NCBI RefSeq assembly: GCF_030403505.1
Contig: NZ_JAUEMJ010000015.1
Coordinates: 21,331 to 85,330 of the forward strand
Reading direction: 5' to 3'
Origin: Glycomyces tritici
GTDB taxonomy: Bacteria; Actinomycetota; Actinomycetes; Mycobacteriales; Micromonosporaceae
DNA length: 64,000 nucleotides
A model generated the notes under the pieces. It had not been told where the DNA came from. It ran no database searches and saw only the letters and a list, made by a program, of their open reading frames with translations. The position numbers were made by a program, and so were the translations under genes. Numbering within the stretch: the stretch's first letter is position 1; every line of letters begins with the position of its first letter. Of the stretch, positions 33,030-41,365 are shown one piece after another.

Positions 33030-35111
33030 TTACTTTCGGCTGAGGGGCCTTACCCGGGACAGCCGCGAGGGCCACCAGACGGCCCGGCCGAGGTCGAAGG
33101 TGAGGGCCGGGACCAGGAGGGACCGGACGATGACCGTGTCGAGGAGCACCCCGAAGGCGACGACGAACGCGATCTGCGCGAGGAACAGGATCGGGAGGAC
33201 CGCGAGCGCCGAGAACGTGGCCGCGAGCACCACTCCGGCCGAGGTGATGACCCCGCCGGTGGCGACCAGGCCCCGCAGGGTCCCGGCGCGGGTGCCCAGC
33301 CGCGCCGACTCCTCGCGGACCCGGGTCATCAGGAAGATGTTGTAGTCGATGCCCAGGGCCACCAGGAACACGAAGCCGAACAGGACCACGGTGGGGTCGG
33401 CGCCGGGGAACCCGAAGAGGTGGTTGAAGACCAGTGCGGAGACGCCCATCGTGGCGCCGAAGGAGAGCACGACGGTGGCGGTGAGCAGCAGCGGCGCGAG
33501 GATCGACCGCAGCAGGAGCATGAGCACGCCGAGGATGACGGCGAGCACGATCGGGATGATGACGGCCCGGTCCCTTTCGGAGGTCTCGAGGGTGTCGAGC
33601 TGGATCGCGGTGGGGCCGCCGACCTTCGCGTCGGCGCCGTCCACGGCGTGCACCGCGTCGCGCAGGCGCTCCACAGTGCTCATGGCGGCGTCGCTGTCGG
33701 GCGCGTCCTCCAGCACGGCGTCGATCTCCACGAGCCCTTCGGCTTCCACCACCTGCCCGGAGGCGTCGGTCTTCGGGGCGACCTCGGCGACACCGTCCAC
33801 TTCGGCGGCGGCGAGGACCGCGTCGAGCGCGTCGGCGTTCGCGATGATCACCGCGGGCGCGCCGGAGCCGCCCGGGAAGTGCTCGGCGAGGACCTCCTGG
33901 CCGGCGACGGAGTCGACGTCGGTGAGGAACACGTCGGTCTGGGCGGTGCCGTCCGCCTTGAGCTGCAGCATGAACGCGGCCGCGATGACCAGGCCCGCGG
34001 CGGTGGTCGTCCACACGACGCGGGGCCGGCGGGCGACGAGCCCGGCGACCGAGGACCACAGGCGGGACCGGCGCGCGCCCTTCCCGGCCGCGGCGCGGCG
34101 CGGCCAGAACGCGGCCCGCCCGAACAGCGCGAGCACCGCCGGGAGGAACGTCACCGCGGCCAGGAACGCCGCGCCGATCCCGATGGCGGCCACCGGACCC
34201 AGGCCCCGGTTCGACTCCAGCCGGCTGAACAGCAGGCACAGCACGCCGAGGATCACGGTCCCCGCCGAGGCGGCGATCGGTTCGATCGTGGCGCGCAGGG
34301 CCTTGCGGACCGCGGCGAAGCGGTCGGCGCCCGCGATGAGCTCCTCGCGGAAGCGGGCCACCAGCAGCAGCGCGTAATCGGTGGCCGCGCCGAACACGAG
34401 AATGAAGAGGATGCCCTGGCTCTGCCCGTTGAGGTCGATCGCGCCCGCGTCGGCGAGGAGGTAGACGGCGGCGCTGGCGGCGGCGAGCGCGAACCCGCAC
34501 GAGAGCAGGACCAGGACCGGCAGGAGCGGGGAGCGGTAGACGAGCACGAGGATGACGGCGACGACGGCGGCGGCCACGAGCAGGAGCAGGCCGTCGACGC
34601 CGGCGAAGGCTTCGCCGAGGTCGGCGCCGAGCGCGGCCTGGCCGGTGACGAGCACTTCGAGGCCCTCGGGGCGGTCGGCTTCGAGGAGGGTGCGGATCTC
34701 CTCGACCGCGGCGGCGTCGTCCTCGGCGTCGATGAGGACGATGAGCTGCACGGCTTCGGGCGGGGTCTCGGCGGAGGGCTGCGGGGGGATCGGCGGCCCG
34801 GCGTTGAACTCGAGGCCGGCCAGGTCCGCGGCGGCCGTCTCGAGGTAGGCGAGGTCGGCTTCGGTGAGGCCGCCGGGGCGTTCGGCGACGACGATCGCGG
34901 GTGTCGCGTCGGTCTCGTCGAAGGCGGCCCGCAACTCGTTGACCTCGGTCGATTCGGCGGTGGAGGGCAGGAACGAGGAGCCGTCGTTGGAGGCGACCTC
35001 GCTGAGCTTCCCGGCGAACGGGCCTGCGAAGGCGCCGATGGCGAGCCAGGCGAGGGCCAGCAGTGCGGGTATCAGCCAGCGCAGCCGGGGTACGGGTCGG
35101 TCGGGGGCCAT
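33030..35111 (-). CDS. MMPL/RND-family transporter
   Basis: 693 residues, twelve membrane helices in the 1+5+1+5 RND layout. Two large external domains (residues ~40-170 and ~390-510) separate helix blocks. Diagnostic sequence: QSQGILFILVFGAATDYALLLVARFREEL in helix 4-5 region (FGAATDYALLL is the GxxxDY-type proton relay) and its repeat, GFVFLVALGIDYNIFLMTRVREE. Such transporters export lipids, siderophores or drugs using the proton gradient. The divergent MarR gene and shared operator suggest control by a small molecule, possibly the cargo. ATG 35111 follows GAGGAG. It is smaller than mycobacterial MmpL proteins and closer to the YdfJ/ActII-3 group. Confidence 0.92.
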   Translation of the reverse strand: MAPDRPVPRLRWLIPALLALAWLAIGAFAGPFAGKLSEVASNDGSSFLPSTAESTEVNELRAAFDETDATPAIVVAERPGGLTEADLAYLETAAADLAGLEFNAGPPIPPQPSAETPPEAVQLIVLIDAEDDAAAVEEIRTLLEADRPEGLEVLVTGQAALGADLGEAFAGVDGLLLLVAAAVVAVILVLVYRSPLLPVLVLLSCGFALAAASAAVYLLADAGAIDLNGQSQGILFILVFGAATDYALLLVARFREELIAGADRFAAVRKALRATIEPIAASAGTVILGVLCLLFSRLESNRGLGPVAAIGIGAAFLAAVTFLPAVLALFGRAAFWPRRAAAGKGARRSRLWSSVAGLVARRPRVVWTTTAAGLVIAAAFMLQLKADGTAQTDVFLTDVDSVAGQEVLAEHFPGGSGAPAVIIANADALDAVLAAAEVDGVAEVAPKTDASGQVVEAEGLVEIDAVLEDAPDSDAAMSTVERLRDAVHAVDGADAKVGGPTAIQLDTLETSERDRAVIIPIVLAVILGVLMLLLRSILAPLLLTATVVLSFGATMGVSALVFNHLFGFPGADPTVVLFGFVFLVALGIDYNIFLMTRVREESARLGTRAGTLRGLVATGGVITSAGVVLAATFSALAVLPILFLAQIAFVVAFGVLLDTVIVRSLLVPALTFDLGRAVWWPSRLSRVRPLSRK

Positions 35112-35155
35112 GAATGGGTCTCCTCGCGTTCTCGGGTGATTCCACATCAGGATAG

Positions 35156-35168
35156 TTCGATGATCGAA
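35156..35168. promoter_or_regulatory. Operator palindrome between MMPL transporter and MarR genes
   Basis: TTCGATGATCGAA is a perfect 13-bp palindrome around G, in an AT-rich patch (flanks TAG and GTATTAAAC) between the divergent genes. Its size and position suit a MarR dimer controlling both. Confidence 0.6.
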
Positions 35169-35214
35169 GTATTAAACGGAGGCGTGGCCGGGATCATGGG
35201 GGATGATGGGTCGC

Positions 35215-35715
35215 ATGACCGATACCGGCGACGAGCAGGAGCTCACCGACCTCGACCTCACCCGTCTGCTCCAGACGCTCACGGTCGAGTCCGACCGGTA
35301 CGCCGAGCGGTTCGGCGCGCACCACGGCCTGCATCGCACCGACGTGAACGCGCTCGCGCTCATCCTCGCCGCCGCCCGCCGCGGCGACCCCATGTCCCCC
35401 ACGGCCCTCGCCCGCGAACTGCGGCTGAGCCCTTCGGCGACGACCGCGCTCATCGACCGGCTCGAGGCCCTCGGACACGTCGAGCGCACCCGCCCGGCCG
35501 GGGACCGCCGCCGCGTCGCCCTCGAGGTGCCCGAGGCGGCCCTTGAGGAGGGCCGGCGCATGTTCGTGCCGCTCGCGGCCGCGTTCGCGTCGGCGTGGGC
35601 GGGCTTCGACGCGGCCGAGCGGGAGGTCGTGGCGCGCTTCCTGGACGTGAGCACGGAGGCGATGCGCGAGGTCGGCGCCGAATGGGGTCACGACGGCCCC
35701 CAGCGCCGCCGGTAG
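35215..35715 (+). CDS. MarR-family regulator
   Basis: 166 residues. Winged-helix core: GLHRTDVNALALILAAARRG, then recognition helix region SPTALARELRLSPSATTALIDRLEALGHV and the wing RTRPAGDRRRVALEV. N- and C-terminal helices form the dimer interface. MarR proteins are released from DNA by phenolic or lipophilic ligands. The divergent MMPL exporter is the likely target, with the palindrome at 35156-35168 as operator. ATG 35215 is preferred over ATG 35203: GATGAT lies 7 nt upstream. The 3' end overlaps the convergent photolyase gene by 28 bp. Confidence 0.9.
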   Translation: MTDTGDEQELTDLDLTRLLQTLTVESDRYAERFGAHHGLHRTDVNALALILAAARRGDPMSPTALARELRLSPSATTALIDRLEALGHVERTRPAGDRRRVALEVPEAALEEGRRMFVPLAAAFASAWAGFDAAEREVVARFLDVSTEAMREVGAEWGHDGPQRRR

Positions 35716-36881
35716 TCCCCGTCGGGGTCGTACCGCTCGGCCTGCCGGGCGTGGTTAAACCCGCGGTTCGGCCGGGTGTCGTTGCCGGTGCCCGCCGTCC
35801 ACTGCCAGTTCCCCCAGTTGTTCGCCTCGTCGAGGTCGACGAGGTGGCGGGCGAACCAGGCGGCCCCGTCGCGCCAGTCCAGGCCGAGGGTCTTGACGAG
35901 GTACCCGGCGCAGATCAGCCGCGCCCGGTTCGGCATCCAGCCCTCGGTGAGGAGCTGACGCATCCCGGCGTCGACGATGTCGACCCCGGTGCCCGCGGCC
36001 TGCCAGGCGGCGAGGGTGGTCAGGTCGGCCTCCCACTCGTCGCGGGCGCCGCGCCGGTAGGGGGTGTCGGTGAGCGCGGGGAACGCGTGCAGCACTTGGC
36101 GGTGGAAGTCGCGCCAGCACAGCTGCCTGACGAACGGTTCGGGCACGCGCGGGTCGGTCGCGAACGTCCTCGCGGAGAGGCAGCCGAGGGCCAGGTGGGC
36201 GCTGAGCCGGGAGGTGCGGTCGGCGGCGAGCTCGTCGCGCCGGTCGCCGTAGTCGCCCGCGCCCAGGGCCCACTCGTCGAGCCGGGCGAGGGCCGCGCGC
36301 TCGCCCCCCGCGGGCAGGTCGGGCGCGGTCCCTTCGGGTTCGGGCAGGTCATCGCTGCTCGGGAAGTCCTGGGGGACGCGCAGCCGGTCGGGTTCGGGGG
36401 CTTCGTCGCGCCACCGCGTCTGCGACCAGGCGCGCCAGTACGGGGTGAAGACCTTGTAGTGGTCGCCGCCGCCGCTGGGCAGGAGCCTGCCGGGCTCGAC
36501 CACGGAGGGCCCGGCGGTCACGGTGAACGCGACCCGTTCGCGCGCGCAGGCCGCGGCGAGGCGTTCGCGCAGCCCGGTCTCGAAGCGGCCCACGTCGCCG
36601 CCGCACACGACCGCGTCGGCCCCGGTCGCGGCGCGCACCTGCATCACCTGGTCGACCGTGGCGCCGCGGCGCACGGCCAGGTCGCCGCCGAGCGCGCGGA
36701 GGGCGCAGCGCAGGTCCGCGAGCGCGTCGAGCAGGAAGCGGCGGCGGTTCGGGTTGGCGGCCCGTGCCGGGTCGTCCACGTAGAGCGGCACGACCCGGTC
36801 GGCGCGGGCGGCTTCGGCCAGCGCCGGATTGTCGTGGACGCGCAGGTCACTGGTGAACAGCAGGAGGGCGGTGGCGGGCAT
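35688..36881 (-). CDS. phr: Deoxyribodipyrimidine photolyase
   Basis: 397 residues, a little short for class I photolyases (~430-470). N-terminal antenna domain: LLLFTSDLRVHDNPALAEA, VVPLYVDD. FAD domain: TSRLSAHLALGCLSARTF, QLCWRDFHRQVLH, VDAGMRQLLTEGWMPNRARLICAGYLVKTLGLDWRDGAAWF and DEANNWGNWQWTAGTGND, which hold the FAD-contacting and electron-transfer Trp residues. It repairs cyclobutane pyrimidine dimers using blue light. ATG 36881 has GGGAG upstream. It follows the SigK-controlled FAS1 gene on the same strand after a weak hairpin, so stress-linked co-expression is possible. Confidence 0.92.
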   Translation of the reverse strand: MPATALLLFTSDLRVHDNPALAEAARADRVVPLYVDDPARAANPNRRRFLLDALADLRCALRALGGDLAVRRGATVDQVMQVRAATGADAVVCGGDVGRFETGLRERLAAACARERVAFTVTAGPSVVEPGRLLPSGGGDHYKVFTPYWRAWSQTRWRDEAPEPDRLRVPQDFPSSDDLPEPEGTAPDLPAGGERAALARLDEWALGAGDYGDRRDELAADRTSRLSAHLALGCLSARTFATDPRVPEPFVRQLCWRDFHRQVLHAFPALTDTPYRRGARDEWEADLTTLAAWQAAGTGVDIVDAGMRQLLTEGWMPNRARLICAGYLVKTLGLDWRDGAAWFARHLVDLDEANNWGNWQWTAGTGNDTRPNRGFNHARQAERYDPDGDYRRRWGPS

Positions 36882-36900
36882 GGCGGCTCCCAACGTTCCA

Positions 36901-36925
36901 GGGGCCGTCCATTGCGGACGACCCC
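36901..36925 (-). terminator. Weak hairpin between FAS1 and photolyase genes
   Basis: Arms GGGGCCGTCC and GGACGACCCC pair over 10 bp with one G-T, loop ATTGC, 15 bp past the FAS1 stop. No U-run, so read-through into the photolyase gene is likely. Confidence 0.45.
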
Positions 36926-36939
36926 CGGGAGCGTATCGG

Positions 36940-37569
36940 TCAGGGCATCAGGACCGTGTCGATGAGGTACACGGTCGCGTTGGCGGTCTGCACGTTCCCG
37001 CAGACCACGGCCGCCTGGTCGTTGACGGTGAAGTCCTCGCCGGAGCCGGTCACCGTGAGCGTTTCACCCTGAAGGGTGGTGTGCTCGCCGGCCAGGTCCT
37101 CGGGAGCGAGCTCGCCCGCGACGACATGGTAGGTGAGGATGCCGGTCAGCATCTCCTGATCGGCGAGGACGGCTTGCAGGTCGGCCTCGGGGATCGCGGC
37201 GAACGCACTGTTGACCGGCGCGAACACGGTGATGTCCTCGGCCGAGTTGAGCGTGTCGACCAGATCCGCCTCGGTCACGGCAGTGACCAGTGTGGACAGC
37301 TCCGGGTTGTTGCCGGCGGCGGTGGCGACGGGGTCGTCGGCCATGCCGGCGAAACTGCCCTCGCCGTCCGCCGGGACTGCCGAACACGCCGCGCCGAACT
37401 CGCCCGCGGCCATCTCCGCGGTGGTCTCCTCCTCGACCATGGTCTCCGCAGCGGAGGTGGTCTCATCGGCGGCGTCGTCACTGCCTCCATCGGAGCAGGC
37501 GGACATGGTGATCGCGAATCCGGCGGCGGCGGCCAGGGCTCCGGCGCGGGTCAGGAGTCGAGTGTTCAT
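36940..37569 (-). CDS. Fasciclin (FAS1) domain lipoprotein, MPT83-like
   Basis: 209 residues. A lipoprotein signal (AAAAGFAITMSACS, Cys near 25) is followed by an acidic Thr/Glu linker and one FAS1 domain (residues ~75-209): LSTLVTAVTEADLVDTLNSAEDITVFAPVNSAFAAIP, then LTYHVVAGELAPEDL and the final VYLIDTVLMP. FAS1 domains mediate adhesion. M. tuberculosis MPT70/MPT83 have the same build and are the main SigK targets; this gene sits in the matching operon here. ATG 37569 has GAAAGG upstream. Gap to the oxidoreductase is 56 nt, so they are probably co-transcribed from the promoter at 39124-39150. Confidence 0.9.
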   Translation of the reverse strand: MNTRLLTRAGALAAAAGFAITMSACSDGGSDDAADETTSAAETMVEEETTAEMAAGEFGAACSAVPADGEGSFAGMADDPVATAAGNNPELSTLVTAVTEADLVDTLNSAEDITVFAPVNSAFAAIPEADLQAVLADQEMLTGILTYHVVAGELAPEDLAGEHTTLQGETLTVTGSGEDFTVNDQAAVVCGNVQTANATVYLIDTVLMP

Positions 37570-37625
37570 GGGACTTGCCTTTCTTGTCGGATGCCGGGGG
37601 CGGTCGCCCGCGGCGGTCGTTCGGT

Positions 37626-39116
37626 CTATGCGGCGGTGACGACGACTGAGTGCCAGCCGGTCGCGCCGTCGGGGAAGGGCGTGACCCGGTCCGCGGTCTG
37701 CGTGTCGCCCTCGGTGTCGGTGGCGCGGACCTCCAACTTGTGGCGCCCGGGTCCGGCGTCCCACTCCCACAGCCACTGGCGCCACGTGTCGGGGCCGATG
37801 ACGGGGGCCAGCTCGGCGTCGGCCCAGGGGCCTTCGTCGACGCGGACCTCGACCCGCTCGATGCCGCGGTGCTGCGCCCACGCGACGCCGGCGACGGCGG
37901 TGCGGCCCGCGGCAATGGTCTTGAGCGGCTTGGGGGTGTCGATGCGCGAGAACGTCTTGACCGGCGCCTCGGCGGCCCAGTCCCGGCGGACCCAGTACGG
38001 GTCGAAATCGGCGAACGAGGCGAGCTCGATCTCCACGAGCCACTTGGTCGCCGACACGTACCCGTACAGGCCGGGGACGATCATGCGCACGGGGAACCCG
38101 TGCTCGATCGGCAGCGGCTCACCGTTCATGCCGACCGCGAGGAGCGCGTCGCGCCCGTCGGTGCAGGCGCTGTGGGGGGTCCCGGCGGTCCAGCCGTCGT
38201 GCGAGCGCCCGACCACCTGGTCGGCGCCCGGCTGGACGCCGGCCTCCTCGAGCAGCTCGGCCAGGGGGACGCCGAGCCAGCGGGCGTTCCCGGCCAGGGT
38301 GCCGCCGACCTCGTTGGAGACGCACGAGATCGTGATCTCCCGTTCCACGAGGTCGCGGTCGAGCAGGTCGCGGTAGCCGAACTCGAGCGGCCGGTCGACG
38401 CGCCCGGTGACGCGCAGGACGTAGTCGTCGGGGAGGACCCGCGGGAGCACCAGGGCGGTGTCGACGCGGTAGAACTCGGCGTTCGGCGTCAGGTAGGGGG
38501 TGAGGCCCTCGACGTCGAGGCCTTCGCCGGCCGGGCCGGCGTCGACCGGGTCCGGCAGCCGGACGGCGCCGCGGGCGGTCTCGACTTCCCCCGTCCCGCC
38601 CAGGCGCCATCCGGCCGCCCCCACCACGCCCGCCCCCGCAAGGGCGAGCAGGACCCCTCTGCGGTCGACGACGCGTCCGGGCGCACCGGCGGCCTGCGGG
38701 CGGCGGTAGAGCAGCCCCAGGACGAGCGCGCCGGCGGCGGCGCCGGCCAGGGAGGGCAGGGCCCAGGCGACGGTGGCCGCGGGCCGGGAGAGGGCGGCAG
38801 CCGCTCCCGCCGCGCCGAGCAGCGCCAGGGCCGTGCAGCCGACCGCGATCCGGCGGCGTGCGAGCACGCCGACCAGGGCCGCGGCGGCCGCGAGTGCGAG
38901 TCCGATCCCGATGAACAGCACGAGCTTGTCGTGGAACCCGAACGCGCGGATCGCGAAGGCCTTCACGGGTTCGGGCACGGCGTCGACCATGACCGCGCCC
39001 ACGGCGGCGACCGGCGCACTGCCGGGGGCCACCGCGGCGGCGGTCAGCTGCGCCGCGGCCAGGGCGGACCCGGCGCAGGCGAGGCCCGCGAGGGCTGCGA
39101 TCGGTCTGCCGTTCAT
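37626..39116 (-). CDS. Membrane-anchored molybdopterin oxidoreductase (sulfite-oxidase fold)
   Basis: 496 residues. The first ~190 residues have four to five membrane helices. The remainder is a sulfite-oxidase-type domain: PNAEFYRVDTALVLPRV, then ITISCVSNEVGG, whose Cys is the molybdenum ligand, WLGVPLAELLEEAGV, and HGFPVRMIVPGLYGYVSATKWLVEIE. A C-terminal immunoglobulin-like dimerisation domain ends GWHSVVVTA. The catalytic part would face outward. Possible roles are sulfite or methionine-sulfoxide redox chemistry; the substrate is not known. ATG 39116 has AGGGG upstream. The promoter in front of it matches the SigK consensus, and the FAS1 gene follows. Confidence 0.88.
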   Translation of the reverse strand: MNGRPIAALAGLACAGSALAAAQLTAAAVAPGSAPVAAVGAVMVDAVPEPVKAFAIRAFGFHDKLVLFIGIGLALAAAAALVGVLARRRIAVGCTALALLGAAGAAAALSRPAATVAWALPSLAGAAAGALVLGLLYRRPQAAGAPGRVVDRRGVLLALAGAGVVGAAGWRLGGTGEVETARGAVRLPDPVDAGPAGEGLDVEGLTPYLTPNAEFYRVDTALVLPRVLPDDYVLRVTGRVDRPLEFGYRDLLDRDLVEREITISCVSNEVGGTLAGNARWLGVPLAELLEEAGVQPGADQVVGRSHDGWTAGTPHSACTDGRDALLAVGMNGEPLPIEHGFPVRMIVPGLYGYVSATKWLVEIELASFADFDPYWVRRDWAAEAPVKTFSRIDTPKPLKTIAAGRTAVAGVAWAQHRGIERVEVRVDEGPWADAELAPVIGPDTWRQWLWEWDAGPGRHKLEVRATDTEGDTQTADRVTPFPDGATGWHSVVVTAA

Positions 39117-39123
39117 GCCCCTG

Positions 39124-39150
39124 ATTCGGGGCCGGGACGCGAGCGGATGG
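39124..39150 (-). promoter_or_regulatory. SigK-type promoter of the oxidoreductase-FAS1 operon
   Basis: On the minus strand CCATCC, 16 bp, CGAAT, ending 7 bp before ATG 39116. This matches the published mycobacterial SigK consensus (CCATCC/CGAAT) at every base. Confidence 0.75.
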
Positions 39151-39251
39151 GTCCGGGACCAAACTCTTTCGGAACAATGCCGTGAACAGGCATGAAACAC
39201 GGCGAGGGCCGGGTCCCCCACCGGACCCGGCCCTCGCTCTTCCCCAGGCGC

Positions 39252-39992
39252 CTACGCGGGCAGTGCCACGTCGGCGACCATCGGCAGGGTCGGGGTCGCA
39301 GACCCGCCCGCCGGCTCTTCGGTGACACCGATGACGTCGGTGTCGCCCAGACCTTCGATCCACATCGTCGCCGAGGAGTCCCCGGCGTCCATGACGCCCG
39401 CCGACTCCTGGCCGGCCTCGTCCACCAGCCACACCTGGTAGGAGTGGTCGTCGTCGACGGGGGCGAGGCCGGAGACGACCACGACCGCCTCGTCCAGCGA
39501 CTCCGACGCCACCACGGTGACGCGCCCGCCGCCCTCGGCCTCTCGGACGGCGACCTCGGCGTCGGGTGCCTCCAGGACCGCGGTCATGCGGTCGGCGGTC
39601 GGCGGCTCCTGTGGTCGCATCACGGTCCAGGTCGCGAAGACGCCCGCGAAGGCCGCGACGGCGGCGAGCGCGGCGGCGCCCACGGCGAGCCGCAGTCTGG
39701 GGAGGCGCAGTCGGCGGACGCGCCGGGCGGGCCGCGGCGCGGCCTCCGGCTCGCTGACGAGCGGGGCCTCCTGCCGGGTCCGGCGCACCTCCGCGAGGAC
39801 GCGTTCGCGAAGAGCCGCAGGCGGTTCGGCCAGCGTCACGTCGGAGAGGCGCCACACCGCCTCGCGCAGCTCGCCGGCCTCCTGGGCGCACGATACGCAT
39901 TCGGTCAGGTGCTCCTCGACCTGGCGGCGCTCGTCCGCGTCGACCGCGTCGAGGGCCCAGGCGCCGATGAGGGTGTGGACGTCGGTGCTCAT
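39252..39992 (-). CDS. rskA: Anti-sigma-K factor RskA
   Basis: 246 residues. N-terminal zinc anti-sigma domain (VHTLIGAWALDAVDADERRQVEEHLTECVSC in parts: HLTECVSCAQE has the HxxxCxxC motif). One membrane helix at ~105-125 (VGAAALAAVAAFAGVFATWTV) and a periplasmic RskA-type domain with GRVTVVASESLDEAVVVVSGL and SYQVWLVDEAGQESAG. It holds SigK inactive at the membrane until proteolysis releases it. The start overlaps the sigK stop by 4 nt (ATGA). A terminator-like GCCGGGTCC...GGACCCGGC stem lies downstream around 39209-39232. Confidence 0.92.
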   Translation of the reverse strand: MSTDVHTLIGAWALDAVDADERRQVEEHLTECVSCAQEAGELREAVWRLSDVTLAEPPAALRERVLAEVRRTRQEAPLVSEPEAAPRPARRVRRLRLPRLRLAVGAAALAAVAAFAGVFATWTVMRPQEPPTADRMTAVLEAPDAEVAVREAEGGGRVTVVASESLDEAVVVVSGLAPVDDDHSYQVWLVDEAGQESAGVMDAGDSSATMWIEGLGDTDVIGVTEEPAGGSATPTLPMVADVALPA

Positions 39993-40609
39993 CGGGCCAC
40001 CTCCAGGCAGTCGCGCAGCTTCGCGAGGCCGTCGCGGATCCGCGTCTTCACGGTGGGGACGGCGGCTTCGAGCAGGGTCGCGACCTGCCGGTACGTGTGG
40101 CCGCCGTAGTAGGCGAGGGTGACGGCCTGCCGCTGGAGCTCGGTGAGGGTCTTCAGGCAGCGGCGCACCTGGCGGTGCTCCAGGCGGCTCGCGGCGGACT
40201 CGGCGACCATGTCGTACTCGGGTTCGGTGCTGCTCGCGGCGGCCCGGCGCTCGCGCTCCCCGGCGGTCTGCGCGGACCGCACCCGGTCGACGGCGCGGCG
40301 GTGGGCGATCGTGGTGATCCAGGCGCCCGCCGAACCGCGGCGCTCGTCGAACCGGGTGGCGGTGCGCCACACCTCGACCAGGACCTCCTGCGCGACCTCC
40401 TCGGCCTGGGCCGGGTCGCGCAGGACCCGCACGCACAGGCCGTAGACGCGCGGCGCCATCAGGTCGTAGAGCGCCGCGAAGGCCGCGTCCTCGCCGAGGG
40501 CGGTGCGGTGCAGGAGCGCCTCCGGGGTCGTGTCCCCGGCGTCTGACACGGCGGTCAGCCGCGGTTCTCGCCGGGGCGCGGGCCCGGCACCGGTGTCGAA
40601 CATCCTCAC
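39989..40609 (-). CDS. sigK: ECF sigma factor, SigK type
   Basis: 206 residues. Region 2: AFAALYDLMAPRVYGLCVRVLRDPAQAEEVAQEVLVEVWRTA (start AFAALYDLMAPRVYGLCVRV), with SAGAWITTIAHRRAVDRVR for the -10 contacts. Region 4: LTELQRQAVTLAYYGGHTYRQVATLLEAAVPTVKTRIRDGL, the -35 reader. This is the ECF19/SigK subgroup with its transmembrane RskA. It directs RNA polymerase to CCATCC/CGAAT promoters. A near-consensus promoter upstream implies autoregulation. ATG 40609 has GGGAGCG upstream; a shorter form from GTG further in is possible. Confidence 0.93.
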   Translation of the reverse strand: MRMFDTGAGPAPRREPRLTAVSDAGDTTPEALLHRTALGEDAAFAALYDLMAPRVYGLCVRVLRDPAQAEEVAQEVLVEVWRTATRFDERRGSAGAWITTIAHRRAVDRVRSAQTAGERERRAAASSTEPEYDMVAESAASRLEHRQVRRCLKTLTELQRQAVTLAYYGGHTYRQVATLLEAAVPTVKTRIRDGLAKLRDCLEVAR

Positions 40610-40641
40610 GCTCCCGCGGTCGACTTGGGTGGTCGCTTGAG

Positions 40642-40668
40642 GTTCGGAGCCGGAGGGGGCCCGGATTG
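40642..40668 (-). promoter_or_regulatory. SigK-type promoter of sigK itself
   Basis: Minus strand CAATCC, 16 bp, CGAAC, about 33 bp before sigK. One mismatch in each box from the oxidoreductase promoter and identical spacing, indicating autoregulation. Confidence 0.6.
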
Positions 40669-40697
40669 GTCCGCGCCGCGGATTTCTCGCGCCGCGG

Positions 40698-41300
40698 TCA
40701 GGCGCGGGGCGGCTCCACCTCGACCTGCGCCTTGACGACGCCGACGGGGCAGGAGAGGCCGTTGGGCCCGTGGTTGCAGTAGCCGTTCGGATTGTGGTGC
40801 AGGTACTGCTGGTGGTAGTCCTCGGCGAGCCAGTACGGCCCGGCCGGGAGGATCGCGGTGGTGATCGGGCCGAGCCCGGCGGCGCGGACGATCGGCTCGA
40901 ACACGTCCTTGCTCGCCTCGGCGGCGGCCTGCTGCTCGGGCGTGGTGGTGTACAGGACCGAGCGGTACTGGGTGCCCACGTCGTTGCCCTGCCGCATGCC
41001 CTGCGTCGGGTCGTGGTTCTCCCAGAAGACCTTGAGGAGCTGCTCGTAGGCGACCGCGCCGGGCTCCCAGACGACCTTCACGACCTCGGCGTGGCCGGTC
41101 AGGCCGGTGCAGACCTCCTCGTAGGAGGGCCGCTCGCTGCTGCCGCCCATGTAGCCCACGGAGGTCGTCCAGACGCCGGGGACGCGCCAGAAGAGGCGTT
41201 CGGCGCCCCAGAAGCAGCCCATGCCGAAGTACGCGGTCTCGGCGCCGGGGCCCGGGGAGCCTTCGATGGGGTGCTGCAGGATCGGGTGCGTCGTGGTCAT
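40698..41300 (-). CDS. msrA: Peptide methionine sulfoxide reductase MsrA
   Basis: 200 residues. Active-site motif [20 protein letters not shown] carries the catalytic Cys; also [54 protein letters not shown] and [20 protein letters not shown], with the resolving Cys near the end. It reduces the S-epimer of methionine sulfoxide in proteins. It lies upstream of sigK on the same strand, separated by 88 bp with the SigK promoter in between, so both oxidative-repair functions could be expressed together. ATG 41300 follows CAGACT by 6 nt (leaderless). Confidence 0.96.
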   Translation of the reverse strand: MTTTHPILQHPIEGSPGPGAETAYFGMGCFWGAERLFWRVPGVWTTSVGYMGGSSERPSYEEVCTGLTGHAEVVKVVWEPGAVAYEQLLKVFWENHDPTQGMRQGNDVGTQYRSVLYTTTPEQQAAAEASKDVFEPIVRAAGLGPITTAILPAGPYWLAEDYHQQYLHHNPNGYCNHGPNGLSCPVGVVKAQVEVEPPRA

Positions 41301-41306
41301 CCGGCA

Positions 41307-41312
41307 AGTCTG
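41307..41312 (-). promoter_or_regulatory. -10 hexamer CAGACT, leaderless start of msrA
   Basis: CAGACT on the minus strand ends 6 nt before ATG 41300. Confidence 0.5.
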
Positions 41313-41353
41313 TCACGCGCGAATAACGATCGCCAGCGGTCGGCGCGGGACGT

Positions 41354-41359
41354 TAACGT
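41354..41359 (+). promoter_or_regulatory. -10 hexamer TAACGT, leaderless start of the VOC gene
   Basis: TAACGT ends 6 nt before ATG 41366. The in-frame ATG at 41360 touches the hexamer, so the second ATG is the real start. Confidence 0.6.
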
Positions 41360-41365
41360 ATGCGC

